64,000 nt of DNA, from the NCBI RefSeq assembly GCF_000155615.1, contig NZ_DS989915.1, positions 3,096,525 through 3,160,524 of the forward strand, in the 5' to 3' direction. Numbering within the stretch: position 1 is the first letter of the stretch; every line of letters starts with the position of its first letter. Made by a program: the position numbers and the translations under genes. Positions 39,952 to 48,875 of the stretch are shown in pieces. The notes beneath the pieces are model-generated. The model searched no databases and had not been told where the DNA came from. It saw nothing but the letters and a program-made list of their open reading frames with translations. This DNA is from Alcanivorax sp. DG881 (GTDB taxonomy: Bacteria > Pseudomonadota > Gammaproteobacteria > Pseudomonadales > Alcanivoracaceae).

Positions 39952-41643
39952 TTAATTCCCGATATGTTGCTTTAGGTCCGGCCGTTCCTTAAGGATGGCC
40001 ATTAATTTTTTGAGATCCTCGTCTACTGGGGTGCTGCCCTCAGATTCCAGTGAGATCCAACCGGATTCCTCTACGGGTATCTGTATGTCTAGGTCCATGC
40101 CAGGCTCTGCTGATTTCGAGGAAAGTGCATCTCTTAACGCATACCTGTTCCTATCATCGCCGTGCTGAAGAAAAATGGTGTCCCCGGCGGGTAAATAGCC
40201 TTCTTTTGCGTTGCGCAGCGCCCAATTCAAAAGATCCTCTTGGTCTCCATGGGCTGAATAACCTTTAATTTTCTCGATGTTAGCCATAATGTCAGCGACA
40301 GCGATGCTTTGCTTGCTATTAGGCCAGTGGATTATGTTGCTGTTCATTCTCCTGTCAGGGATTGGAAGGTCCCGGATGGATAGCAGCTTCCCGCAAACAG
40401 TGTTTGCTCCGCTAAATCCCGTTGTTGCCAGGATGGTGTTGCTTTTAGTCAACAGCAAGGGAAGCCAGTAAGCCGCCCTCCCTGCGTCACCGTTTCCGGA
40501 GCCTGTGACGATCACGGTCGGACGGTTTGAGGTGGCTAGTTCCTCCCGTGAGGGAATTTTTCGGGATATAATGGGCTTCCAGTTGTGGGCTATTTGGTTG
40601 CCTTCCTGCAGCGCCTTCCAGTTGCAGTCGTCTTTATACAGGCTTGTGGCATTCATGGCGCTTACGGCCTGTTGAAGATGGTCTGGATCGTTTTTGGTTA
40701 GTCCAAGAAGATCGAATACCTGTTTGCCGAGCCACAACAGCCTTGTCTTCTCTCTGTTGCTTTCCGTTTTAGCCCAGAATCTGATCGTTTCATCCATGAT
40801 TTCTCTGCCAAGAGGGAAGTCGTAATAAAAGTCGACTTGCTCGTGGTACTCAGGGTTTTCCGCAGCAATAGCGTGAAGATCGAACAGGACATCCTGGCTT
40901 CTGCCTAGAGCAAAAGCTGGCATGAGGAGTGTCCCCTGAGTGTTGATGGTCCTGTCAATGAGCGACTTCAGGTGGTCCCTGCGAATCACGGGTTCTTTAT
41001 CCGAAGGACTGCGGTTTGTGGACCCATAAGTGGATTCCATGACGGCATAATTATGATGGCCTGGGTTCATTGTATGGCGAATGATGGGTAGCACTTCATT
41101 ATCTTGAGGCTGAGGTCCAATATCGCCTGAAAAAACGATGCTTCTTTGTTCTGGAGACATTGGCTTTCCCCAGTAAATGCTTACAGATACCGCACCGAGT
41201 ATATGGCCGCTTCTTTGAAACTGGACAAAAAGGTCTTGGTCTACGGGGTGATAATTACCCAAAACTGGTGCTTTTTTGAAATGACTCCATTTGACCTTAT
41301 TTATATTCGCTTTCGTGAATAGTTCAGGGTTCAAAGGCATTGCGTTGCTATACTGAATTTCCGCGATCCTGGCTGTTTCTTCAGTGCAGTAAACCTTTCC
41401 GTTAAAGCCGGATTCGTAGAGCGAGGGGATGAGCCCGCTATGGTCCATATGAGCATGAGTCAGCACGATGAACTGAATTTCGGATGGGTCGAATGGCCAT
41501 TCTTGATGATTCCACACGTCGGCAGTGATTTCGCCTTGCTGCATCCCACAGTCGACCAAGAAGTTCCATCCCCTTTTATGATCCCGCATCCAGGTGCAGG
41601 AGCCTGTTACCTTTCCCAGTGGGCCGATGAAGTTGATTTCCAT
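39952..41643 (-). CDS. MBL-fold beta-CASP ribonuclease-like protein
   Basis: 563-aa metallo-beta-lactamase-fold protein of the beta-CASP (CPSF/Ysh1/RNase J-like) group. The zinc motif HAHMDHSG is at 63-70. Later motifs are RSGHILGAVS, FSGDIG, ESTYGS, LMPAFALGRSQD and the beta-CASP segments TGSGNGDAGRA, YSAHGDQEDLL and LQHGD. All expected metal ligands appear intact, so RNase activity is likely. It lies 59 bases downstream of the XRE gene on the same strand, forming a two-gene operon. Such enzymes cleave RNA; pairing with a dedicated regulator suggests a defence or toxin-like role, which is inference. Confidence 0.88.
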   Translation of the reverse strand: MEINFIGPLGKVTGSCTWMRDHKRGWNFLVDCGMQQGEITADVWNHQEWPFDPSEIQFIVLTHAHMDHSGLIPSLYESGFNGKVYCTEETARIAEIQYSNAMPLNPELFTKANINKVKWSHFKKAPVLGNYHPVDQDLFVQFQRSGHILGAVSVSIYWGKPMSPEQRSIVFSGDIGPQPQDNEVLPIIRHTMNPGHHNYAVMESTYGSTNRSPSDKEPVIRRDHLKSLIDRTINTQGTLLMPAFALGRSQDVLFDLHAIAAENPEYHEQVDFYYDFPLGREIMDETIRFWAKTESNREKTRLLWLGKQVFDLLGLTKNDPDHLQQAVSAMNATSLYKDDCNWKALQEGNQIAHNWKPIISRKIPSREELATSNRPTVIVTGSGNGDAGRAAYWLPLLLTKSNTILATTGFSGANTVCGKLLSIRDLPIPDRRMNSNIIHWPNSKQSIAVADIMANIEKIKGYSAHGDQEDLLNWALRNAKEGYLPAGDTIFLQHGDDRNRYALRDALSSKSAEPGMDLDIQIPVEESGWISLESEGSTPVDEDLKKLMAILKERPDLKQHIGN

Positions 41644-41702
41644 GGCTTTTTCTCTCTCTATTTTTCGATTTTCTATGTATTAAGCTTTGACTTATTAGCG
41701 GT

Positions 41703-42737
41703 CTAAGCCGTTATTGCCTTTGAGAATGCTTCGAGCGTTGGCACTGCTGAATTTGTTGTTGCACCTGATTTGATTATTTTCTCGTTCCACGAAAATGCGG
41801 CTAAGACAGCTTCTTGCCAAGGCGCTGGGAATGGGGCCTCGGTGTTTGTTTCGGGATCAACACGAATGACATCAAGCCTTTTTGCGGCTGAGGAACCATC
41901 TTGTGGAACAAGTTCGAAGGAGAGCTTGTTGTCTGTCGATATTGTGTATGCAGTTAACGGTGGTAGGTTGTGTCTGAACCAGTTTGAAAACTGGCGTACT
42001 GTCCAGAGGTCCTCTAACAGGAGCGTTTCTGATTGTGTTTTTTGAATGTCATCACAGAGAACGACAAGAAATTGGGCGCCCCTTCCTTTGTGCTCACCCA
42101 GGAAGATATATTCCGGGTAGTAACGATTGAGTGCGCTGCTGAGGGCTTTGTTTATGTAAATGGAAGCCCATTTGGTTAGTGGCTTCCAGGTGAGTCCGAC
42201 CTTTTCCTGGTGTTGCAGCTCACGAAAAGTGAAGGTCAGCGTTTTGCCAGCATTCGATTCTGGATCAGGTATTTCTTCCCTCAGAGGAATTGTGAGCGTG
42301 CAGTCCACGCCTTCAATGGAATATGTTGGTAATGACGTAGTAGGAAAATCCGAGTATTCCTCGGCACTTGTTCCTCCGATTCGAATTGGTCGCTCTTCAT
42401 AAATCCGTTGGTCCAGGAATGTCAGGAGATCAAATTCAGTGTTGAATAATTGTCTTCTTGCTTGTTGTGAAGGGGCACCGGATTCCATGAACTCGCAATA
42501 AAACGACGAGTAGAGCAAGTCGCCCTTGTCCGCACCGGTCAGATAGTCAATGGACACGCCCAAGGCTTTGGCTAGCTTCTGTGCTGTGCGCTTACTGGTG
42601 CTGCCTGAGCGTTCAATGCGGGTATAGGCTTCACGCGAGATTCCAATCTCTAGAGCCAGAGGGGCTTGTTTTGGATAGCCCTGTCTCTTTCTGGTCTCTC
42701 TGAGAATTGTTTTGTCCAAATCGAAGTTTTTGGCCAC
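41703..42737 (-). CDS. XRE-family regulator with large C-terminal domain
   Basis: 344-aa protein. The N-terminal Cro/CI-type HTH (about 8-65) reads LALEIGISREAYTRIERSGSTSKRTAQKLAKALGVSIDYLTG. The remaining about 280 residues form an unrecognised domain that may sense a signal or bind the neighbouring RNase. GTG 42737 was chosen for GAGGAGG upstream; the ATG at 42782 is an alternative. Three AACATCAC half-sites upstream (42785-42836) are likely its operators. Confidence 0.82.
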   Translation of the reverse strand: MAKNFDLDKTILRETRKRQGYPKQAPLALEIGISREAYTRIERSGSTSKRTAQKLAKALGVSIDYLTGADKGDLLYSSFYCEFMESGAPSQQARRQLFNTEFDLLTFLDQRIYEERPIRIGGTSAEEYSDFPTTSLPTYSIEGVDCTLTIPLREEIPDPESNAGKTLTFTFRELQHQEKVGLTWKPLTKWASIYINKALSSALNRYYPEYIFLGEHKGRGAQFLVVLCDDIQKTQSETLLLEDLWTVRQFSNWFRHNLPPLTAYTISTDNKLSFELVPQDGSSAAKRLDVIRVDPETNTEAPFPAPWQEAVLAAFSWNEKIIKSGATTNSAVPTLEAFSKAITA

Positions 42738-42784
42738 GGTGTTTGCCTCCTCGCTAGTAATGAAGGTCAGCCTACAGGGCAATA

Positions 42785-42836
42785 AACATCACGGAAACTT
42801 GTTTGGTGTGACGTTATATTTATTTAAAACATCACA
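42785..42836. promoter_or_regulatory. Triple half-site operator upstream of the XRE gene
   Basis: AACATCACG (42785-42793), its inverted relative TGTGACGTT (42807-42815) and AACATCACA (42828-42836) lie 21-22 bases apart, i.e. two helical turns, in alternating orientation. The spacing and position point to cooperative binding by the XRE protein. Confidence 0.6.
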
Positions 42837-42923
42837 TCACCTCCTGGGATCCCGCTGGGGTTGGCTTAGCTCCATGTTTTTATTGTGGTTTTTGGTTTTG
42901 ACTTCTTTGCTGGCGATTGGAGA

Positions 42924-42958
42924 GAAACCTGATCCGCATCAGCCGGATCAGGCTTTTA
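42924..42958. terminator. Hairpin terminator between the XRE and recombination blocks
   Basis: CCTGATCCG (42928-42936) / CGGATCAGG (42944-42952), perfect 9-bp stem. On the minus strand it is followed by TTTCTCT, so it can end the 43014 transcript; on the plus strand by CTTTTA. Confidence 0.75.
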
Positions 42959-43013
42959 TCTGCTTATGAGGTGGCGCATGGGCCTTAAGCTGATGCCGGA
43001 TTCGTCTGCTGGA

Positions 43014-43898
43014 TTACCCTGCAGCTTGTTTTCCCGCCAGCTTGTTACTCAACCCAGTGGTGGATTGAGGGCGTGAGTCCTTGGCTTGAGTGGCTCCCTC
43101 GCCAGAAAATTCCTCCACCATCTGTAACCCCTCATCCTCCCCATACTCGAACCAGGCGTTCATGAGCCCGGCCTGAGCAACCTTGTCCAGCTCCGTCTGG
43201 TGAATCCCCTGATTCTCTCGCCCCTTGGCTTCCTCCCTGGCATGGGTGACGGCTTCTTTCAGGGGCTGATCGGCCCGCAGGGTCAGGTCCACGTAATAGA
43301 TCGGCGCCCGATGGCTCTGGGTAGTGCTCTTGCCGCGCAGCTTGAGCTCCAGTGGCAGGGTGGCTAGGTTGCCGCCACTGATGGCATGGAAGTAGCGTAG
43401 CCGGGCTGCCAGAGTACGGATGCTGTTGTAGCCGGTGGTGCGGAACACAAAGCAGCCCAATTCATCGTCATTCCCGATACGGACATACAGGCGGCCATAG
43501 GGTTTACAAAGCCCGTGGCTGCCGTAGTCGCACAGATCCGGTGACGGGCAGGGCAGAGTAGCCAAGCCATTCTCGGTATGGCGTCGGCAAGTCTCTCCGT
43601 TTCCGGCACACAGCGGCCTGCCGCTCTTCCGCTCGAAGAAGGTGTACTCCGCCCGCAGATTCAGGTCCGGGTCATTGAAGGGCAGGGTGACGGGAATGCT
43701 TCGTAGTTTTTTGCCCTGTACTTCCTGGCGCAGGGCCTCATCCAGTGGGTGCGGCAGCCAGCCTTCCTTGGTCTGGATCTGGGTAGTGATGGTGAACTGG
43801 TCGTCTTTCTCCGGCAGACGCTTGCCGTTCTTCTCCACCACACGGCCAATGCTGATACGGCCGATCACGGGTGGCGTAATCGCGAGTCCTTTAATCAT
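43014..43898 (-). CDS. Cys-rich plasmid/phage-type protein of unknown function
   Basis: 294-aa protein often labelled hydrolase or metal-binding protein in integrated elements; I know no proven role. It starts MIKGLAITPPVIGRISIGRV, which resembles Gp3-like recombination directionality factors. The middle has five Cys (97, 104, 117, 123, 131) with nearby His, a probable zinc site. The tail is polar. It is the last gene of a minus-strand block with YqaJ, DUF932 and RadC. A recombination or DNA-binding role is inferred from these neighbours. Confidence 0.72.
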   Translation of the reverse strand: MIKGLAITPPVIGRISIGRVVEKNGKRLPEKDDQFTITTQIQTKEGWLPHPLDEALRQEVQGKKLRSIPVTLPFNDPDLNLRAEYTFFERKSGRPLCAGNGETCRRHTENGLATLPCPSPDLCDYGSHGLCKPYGRLYVRIGNDDELGCFVFRTTGYNSIRTLAARLRYFHAISGGNLATLPLELKLRGKSTTQSHRAPIYYVDLTLRADQPLKEAVTHAREEAKGRENQGIHQTELDKVAQAGLMNAWFEYGEDEGLQMVEEFSGEGATQAKDSRPQSTTGLSNKLAGKQAAG

Positions 43899-43968
43899 GG
43901 GATTCTCCTGATAGCAGACACAGGCACGCAGCCGGGCCTGGCCCGGCTGTTATGCCGCTTGGGGTTAG

Positions 43969-44976
43969 TTAGGGGTTGAGGCGCACTAGGAACCGGCGAC
44001 TGCCCGCCTTGTGCTTGGTGTATTGCTTGAGCAGATCCGGCTGATCCTGCAGCAGGGCCTTGGTGTCCAGGGTGGTGGAGTCCTTGCTGCGCTTCCAGGT
44101 CACGGAGCCCTCCGTGAAGGTAGCCTTGCTGGCCAGTCCCATGGATTGCTGAATGCGCTGCTTGAGGGTGGATTCCCGCTCGGTCAGTCGGCTCAGCGTG
44201 TCACGTAAATCCAGTAGCTCATTGAAGTCGCCTTCCATGGCCGGGTTATCCGTGAGATCCACGGTTTCCCCTTTGTCCTGGGGGTAGAGCGCTTGCAGGG
44301 CGTTCCCGGCAGAGTCGGAGCCATCCGGGTCCGGTGGCGTATCCGCTTCCACCAGCTGCCAGAACTCCCGCTCCAGCTCGTACAGGTGGGCGATTAATGC
44401 CTCGTCACGCTTGATGCGATGAATCTGCAACTCCTGCCCGCAGATCAACACGGCTACGTCCGCAGCCTGCTTGCCGGTGACCGCCAGTTGATGCTGCACC
44501 TGGCACTGGATGTACTCGGGAACCCCATCGGCCCAGAGCTTGGCGCCGTACTGGCCGGTGGTCTTGCACTCCAGGATCTGCACGTCATCGTTGCTAACTA
44601 CTGAGTAATCCAGATTGGCCAGCATCCAGGGTTTATTGTCATCCGGATGCTGCAGCACGGCATTCACCCGCCGAACCTTGTTGCCGGTGATCCAGGCATA
44701 GGCCTCAGCCACCTTGGGCTCCAGCAGGGTGCCCCAGTAGAGTGGTGATTGAATGTCATCCGGATCAGGGGCAGGGAGCAGGCCGTCGCGCCCGGTCTTG
44801 ATCATCCACAGTTCCAGCGGTGATTGATACGGGCTGATGCCCACAGCGGCAGCGGCATCACTGGCGCCAATGCCTTGCTTGCGGATCTTCAGCCAGTCCT
44901 CCCGGCTCATCTGCTTGGTGGAGACCAGGCGCAGAGCGGGGCGGGGTGAGGGTTTGATAGCGCGGGGTGTACTCAT
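43969..44976 (-). CDS. YqaJ-family recombination exonuclease
   Basis: 335-aa YqaJ/lambda-exonuclease-like nuclease, PD-(D/E)XK fold, which resects double-stranded DNA ends for single-strand annealing. Core motifs: GIGASDAAAAVG, YWGTLLEPKVAEAY, ANLDYSVVS (metal-binding Asp), ILECKTTG (E-x-K) and CQVQHQLAV. A C-terminal helical extension (about 230-335) contains a coiled coil. Its ATG overlaps the stop of the upstream 175-aa gene by 4 bases. No adjacent RecT/Erf annealase is recognisable. Confidence 0.9.
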   Translation of the reverse strand: MSTPRAIKPSPRPALRLVSTKQMSREDWLKIRKQGIGASDAAAAVGISPYQSPLELWMIKTGRDGLLPAPDPDDIQSPLYWGTLLEPKVAEAYAWITGNKVRRVNAVLQHPDDNKPWMLANLDYSVVSNDDVQILECKTTGQYGAKLWADGVPEYIQCQVQHQLAVTGKQAADVAVLICGQELQIHRIKRDEALIAHLYELEREFWQLVEADTPPDPDGSDSAGNALQALYPQDKGETVDLTDNPAMEGDFNELLDLRDTLSRLTERESTLKQRIQQSMGLASKATFTEGSVTWKRSKDSTTLDTKALLQDQPDLLKQYTKHKAGSRRFLVRLNP

Positions 44977-45500
44977 GGTTGGTCTCCTTTCAGCTGGGTC
45001 AGTCGTTCGGTAAAGCGATCATGGAGATTGATCAGCCGGTGGGTCTGTGGCGTCTGGTCCGTGGGGACCTCATGACTACCGCCCTGGCTGAAAAAGGTAA
45101 CCACCAGCTCGGTGATCATTTGCTGGATGTCGGAGTGAGACGGTAAATTGCCGTCATTCTCCAGCAGATAGGTACCCAGCTGTTCGCCCAGGGTGGACAC
45201 CACCTCGTACTCGAACACCCCAGGAAACCCTTGAGGGCCGTACCAGTAGGGTTGTACCTGCTTCCAGATATCAGGGATGAAGTCACACAGGGTGCTGATC
45301 AGCTCGATACAGCCATTGCCCCAGATTTCCAGCAGTCGGGTGTGGCGCTCCGGATTCAGCATCAGCCCTTCATACAAAAAGGCGCCCCAGAGGGCGGCCA
45401 AATGCGAGGAGAGTGGGGGTTGAGAGAATGGAGAAGAGGATGATTGTGCAGAGCGCTTCACTGAAGGTGCCGCACTATTGCCGTGATGATGGTCAGTCAT
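44973..45500 (-). CDS. Hypothetical protein coupled to YqaJ
   Basis: 175-aa protein. The N-terminal 35 residues are Ser/Pro-rich and flexible; the rest is helical and Trp/Tyr-rich (LEIWGNGCIELISTLCDFIPDI). No family recognised. MTDHHHG at 45500 was chosen for GGAG 8 bases upstream over the longer start at 45536. It overlaps the YqaJ start (ATGA), so the two are translationally coupled and the protein may assist the nuclease. Confidence 0.68.
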   Translation of the reverse strand: MTDHHHGNSAAPSVKRSAQSSSSPFSQPPLSSHLAALWGAFLYEGLMLNPERHTRLLEIWGNGCIELISTLCDFIPDIWKQVQPYWYGPQGFPGVFEYEVVSTLGEQLGTYLLENDGNLPSHSDIQQMITELVVTFFSQGGSHEVPTDQTPQTHRLINLHDRFTERLTQLKGDQP

Positions 45501-45513
45501 GGTCAGGCTCCAA

Positions 45514-45553
45514 ACAATAAAAAGCCCGACCGGCACAGAGCGGGTCGGGCTTT
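45514..45553 (-). terminator. Terminator after DUF932 gene
   Basis: AAAGCCCGACC (45521-45531) / GGTCGGGCTTT (45543-45553), perfect 11-bp stem. On the minus strand it ends in TTTTTATT. It stops transcription from the DUF932 gene. Confidence 0.9.
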
Positions 45554-45584
45554 AGTCGAGGGGAAAGGGTGAGAAGGAAATCAG

Positions 45585-46553
45585 TCAGGCCACCAATTCC
45601 AGGGTCTGGTTCAGTGCTCGCTGCTTGATCTGGGCACCTTTACCGAACCAGGCGGAATCCAGCCGGTTGTCGGTGCTGCGGGCACGACGCTCATGGTCCA
45701 CGAACTCGGTGACTGCATTGAGTAGCCCGTAGGCGGTGTTCTTGGCGGAAGCTAGCTCAGAACCGCGCCCCGCACCGTCATACAGGGCCATGGCTTTCTT
45801 CATGGCCTGTTCGTTGGGCTTCACCAGCATGTCGCCGGCTTGATAGTTCACATCGGTAAAGACCGAGCGCATGACCTTCTCGGCCGTCTTGCGGGCGATC
45901 CGTCGTTCGCTCAGGGCCTTCAGGCGATACATGAAGTCATCCCAGGCAGAAACGGAAATCCCCAGCTGCTTCTTCACGGCCTGCGGATCGAAGGTGGTGT
46001 TGTGGCGGACCTTCACTGCATGCGTGTTGCCATTCAGCGCTACGGCCAGGGTGTTGTTACACACGACTCGAATACTGGTGAATTGCGCCGTGGTCGCCAG
46101 GGTGCCGTCACAGGCGGTGGCCAGCAGCACATAGCCGTTGGTTTGGTCATTGCCTGCCAAGGAGCCTGTTTGCCCAGTGCGAGCCAGCGCCCACAGCTTG
46201 CGGCCCCCTTTAAGCACCCCTGCAGTCTCCAGCTCGAAGCCGGATTGCTCGGTGAGATCGCGGTAGAACTCCAGTACCTCACGGGGCTGAACCACCTTGA
46301 AGCGGTTACTTACTACCGACAGAGGGGCCTGGTTGTCAGAACGGAACAGCACCTTCTGATCCGAGAAGGAGGAGATCTGCCCGAGAGCCCCTGCCTCGCT
46401 ACTGATAAAGCGAACCGGAGTCTCACGGATCTCCCAATCCATGCCGGCTTCGCGCATCCAGACTTCCAGCGGTTGTTGGCTGGCCAGCTGGTTGCCCAGT
46501 CCGTGCCAGGGTGTGCGGCCCACATAGGCCATGTTTTCGACAAGATGTGCCAT
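45585..46553 (-). CDS. DUF932 phage/plasmid-like protein
   Basis: 322-aa DUF932 family protein, common on plasmids, ICEs and phages. The N-terminal MAHLVENMAYVGRTPWHGLG is the typical opening, and TAQFTSIRVVCNNTLAVAL is a core segment. Function unproved; a role in DNA metabolism has been proposed. MAHLVE at 46553 was chosen over the longer frame start at 46676 because the family begins there. A terminator follows at 45514. Confidence 0.85.
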   Translation of the reverse strand: MAHLVENMAYVGRTPWHGLGNQLASQQPLEVWMREAGMDWEIRETPVRFISSEAGALGQISSFSDQKVLFRSDNQAPLSVVSNRFKVVQPREVLEFYRDLTEQSGFELETAGVLKGGRKLWALARTGQTGSLAGNDQTNGYVLLATACDGTLATTAQFTSIRVVCNNTLAVALNGNTHAVKVRHNTTFDPQAVKKQLGISVSAWDDFMYRLKALSERRIARKTAEKVMRSVFTDVNYQAGDMLVKPNEQAMKKAMALYDGAGRGSELASAKNTAYGLLNAVTEFVDHERRARSTDNRLDSAWFGKGAQIKQRALNQTLELVA

Positions 46554-46599
46554 GGTGAATCTCCAATTAATAATGAGAGGGTGATGAGAAAGAAAGGGG

Positions 46600-47094
46600 T
46601 TAAACCATGCCGCGTTCGGCCAGGCTGACCCACTCGGAACGGGACACCACAAAGTGGTCGAGCACCCGCACATCAATCAGCGCAAGGGCATCGGTAAGGC
46701 GCTTGGTGATTTGCTGATCTGCCCGTGAGGGCTCACAGCAGCCGGAGGGGTGGTTGTGGGAAAAGATTACGGCGGCTGCATTGCAGGCAAGGGCCTGCTG
46801 TACGATCACACGGGGATACACCGCCGCGCCATCAATGGTGCCGGTGAACAGGGTCTCGAAACTGAGCACCTTGTGTTTGTTGTTGAGGAAGATGGCCGCG
46901 AAGACCTCGTTCTTCTCCTGTGCCAGAGCCAGCTGCAGGAACTGGGCGACATCGGTAGGCGCGGTCAGCGCTTCCCGGTCAGTAAGTTCATCCAGCAGGA
47001 TGGCGGCAGCGGTGCTGACAATCTCCTCGGGTTTAACGCAGCCCTGTACGTGGTACAGGCCCTGCTCGTTCTTTACGAAAGTGGGAATATCCAT
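46600..47094 (-). CDS. radC: RadC-family JAB-domain protein
   Basis: 164-aa short RadC-like protein (JAB/MPN domain only). The metal-binding JAMM pattern is complete: Glu63 region, SHNHPSG with His113 and His115, and Asp126 (EPSRAD). Chromosomal RadC has an extra N-terminal helix-hairpin-helix; this form lacks it, as is usual in mobile elements. The name RadC is historical and does not prove DNA repair. Between the zinc-ribbon gene and DUF932. Confidence 0.9.
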   Translation of the reverse strand: MDIPTFVKNEQGLYHVQGCVKPEEIVSTAAAILLDELTDREALTAPTDVAQFLQLALAQEKNEVFAAIFLNNKHKVLSFETLFTGTIDGAAVYPRVIVQQALACNAAAVIFSHNHPSGCCEPSRADQQITKRLTDALALIDVRVLDHFVVSRSEWVSLAERGMV

Positions 47095-47112
47095 TCAGGC
47101 CTCCAAAGGGGC

Positions 47113-47141
47113 ATAAAGAAGCCCGCACAGGGCGGGCTTCG
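47113..47141 (-). terminator. Terminator after zinc-ribbon gene
   Basis: AAGCCCGC (47119-47126) / GCGGGCTT (47132-47139), followed on the minus strand by CTTTAT. Confidence 0.75.
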
Positions 47142-47165
47142 GAGTAGTGGGTAGAGAAGAGGGGA

Positions 47166-47498
47166 TTATTCAGAATCGAGGCGGAAGCGGTGACCGCAGT
47201 CCAGGCATTCCAGGTTGTCGAGATAGGTCTCGTCGAGCTTGGCGCCCAGCGCAGCACCAGCTTCACCGCCGGCAACGCCACCAGCCAGACCGCCGAACAC
47301 AGCACCAGCGATACCGCCGATGGCGGACCCGGCAGGGCCAAACGCCAGGCCGACCGTAGCGCCGACCCGAGCACCACTGGTCGCCATGGCAAACCCACTG
47401 GCAGCGCCGGCAGCCGTGCCGACAGTCCCACCGACCTTGCGGCCATTCTGCAGGGGAACGACCCGGATGGAGCGGCAGGACGGACATTGAATGATCAT
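47166..47498 (-). CDS. Zinc-ribbon / glycine-zipper protein
   Basis: 110-aa protein. CPSC at 5-8 and CLDC at 98-101 provide four Cys, enough for one zinc ribbon. Between them residues 22-86 are an extended glycine zipper (GGTVGTAAGAASG, VFGGLAGGVAGGEAG), which can form tightly packed membrane helices. The zinc site would close the two ends of a membrane hairpin. Function unknown. MIIQC at 47498 was chosen because the upstream in-frame part has no ribosome site. Confidence 0.75.
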   Translation of the reverse strand: MIIQCPSCRSIRVVPLQNGRKVGGTVGTAAGAASGFAMATSGARVGATVGLAFGPAGSAIGGIAGAVFGGLAGGVAGGEAGAALGAKLDETYLDNLECLDCGHRFRLDSE

Positions 47499-47669
47499 GA
47501 AACCTCCATGAGATGGGGTCAGGAAGGCCATTCCTTCCTGGCTTCATGGAGGTGATATGTGGGTGAAAAAAACTGGAATCTTGTGATAAGGCCTGATCTT
47601 ACCCGTGGGTTGGTGGCGTTGCGGGGACTTCGGGACGACGGATGGCGCGGGAAGTCGGTTGACGAGAGG

Positions 47670-47698
47670 TTGGCCAGTATGTCTGTATCCCTTACACT
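47670..47698 (+). promoter_or_regulatory. Candidate promoter of the ImmA/IrrE gene
   Basis: TTGGCC (47670-47675) and TACACT (47693-47698), 17-base spacer, 34 bases before the ATG at 47733. Confidence 0.45.
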
Positions 47699-47732
47699 AA
47701 GCGATTGAAATATAACCAATTGAGCGCCGGCT

Positions 47733-48875
47733 ATGGCAACCAGTTACGCGAAAATCAACCCGGATATCATGGTCTGGGCCCGTGAGCGGGCGCGGTTGAG
47801 CGTACCTGTGCTGGCTTCCAGGATGAATGTGACGGAAGAGAAGCTTGGGACTTGGGAGCGAGGGGAGCAGCCGCCCACCTTTAAGCAGGCCCAACGTTTT
47901 GCTTCCAGAACGCATATCCCATTTGGTTATCTTTACTTGAAGCAGCCTCCCGAAGAGTTGCTTCCCTTGCCAGATTTGCGAACAGTAGGTGGCCGCCAAC
48001 CACAGCGACCATCCTCTGAACTTATTGAAATGGCGCAAATCGTTCTCAGGCGCCAAGAATGGTACACGGAATATCTGCGTGATCAGGGCGGGAAGGCGAA
48101 CCCCAATGTGGGGCGATTTTCCGTGCAGGCTTCCGTGGCTGATGTGGTTCAGGATATGCGTTTGGTATTAGACGTTCCGGCCCATCCTGAGCGGGGAACA
48201 TGGGAAGACTATCTTCGGTTGCTGATCGGGAAAATTGAAGATGCCGGCATTCTGGTGATGCGCCAGAGTTTTTTGCGACATTACACCCGCCCGCTGTCTG
48301 TTGATGAGTTTAGAGGGTTTGCAATAGCAGATCCGCTAGCGCCGGTTATATTCATTAACCAGGCGGATGCACCGAGTGCCCGCTTATTCACCTTAATTCA
48401 TGAGCTGGCTCATGTGTGGATTGGGCAAAGCGGTATCTCCGATGCAAGCCCGGACTCCAGTCGCAGAGAGGAGGTTTTCTGCAATGCGGTCGCAGCCGAA
48501 TTTTTGGTGCCAGAAGAAGAGCTTTTGGCGAACTGGCGAGACGATCAGGACTGGGAGATTACTGTTGGAGAGCTGGCCTCTCGTTTCAAGGTAAGCACAT
48601 GGGTAACTGCCCGCCGGGCACTGACCCTGCGAAAAATTAGCCGTGATGACTACCTGCGTTATATCCATCAGATACAGGCAGAGTACCGCAATCGTGAGAA
48701 GCGCCAAGGTGGCCCGACTTATTACCGGACTCAGAAAGGGCATATCAGTGAGACCTTCTCTCGAGCGTTGGTGAGCGAGGCTTTGAGCGGTAGGGTTCTT
48801 CTTCGTGATGCAGGGAGTCTTCTCAATATGAAGCCTTACCGGATTACGGCGTTTGCCAAGGAGCTGGGGCTATAA
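47733..48875 (+). CDS. XRE-ImmA/IrrE metallopeptidase
   Basis: 380-aa protein: N-terminal HTH-like region (about 10-65), ImmA/IrrE zinc-peptidase domain with HELAH at 223-227, and a C-terminal helical part. ImmA-type proteases cleave a repressor in mobile elements; fused forms also act as antitoxin-like regulators. The stop TAA and the next ATG share one base (TAATG), so the PIN gene is translationally coupled. The pair resembles known ImmA/IrrE + DUF4411 two-gene modules. Confidence 0.88.
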   Translation: MATSYAKINPDIMVWARERARLSVPVLASRMNVTEEKLGTWERGEQPPTFKQAQRFASRTHIPFGYLYLKQPPEELLPLPDLRTVGGRQPQRPSSELIEMAQIVLRRQEWYTEYLRDQGGKANPNVGRFSVQASVADVVQDMRLVLDVPAHPERGTWEDYLRLLIGKIEDAGILVMRQSFLRHYTRPLSVDEFRGFAIADPLAPVIFINQADAPSARLFTLIHELAHVWIGQSGISDASPDSSRREEVFCNAVAAEFLVPEEELLANWRDDQDWEITVGELASRFKVSTWVTARRALTLRKISRDDYLRYIHQIQAEYRNREKRQGGPTYYRTQKGHISETFSRALVSEALSGRVLLRDAGSLLNMKPYRITAFAKELGL

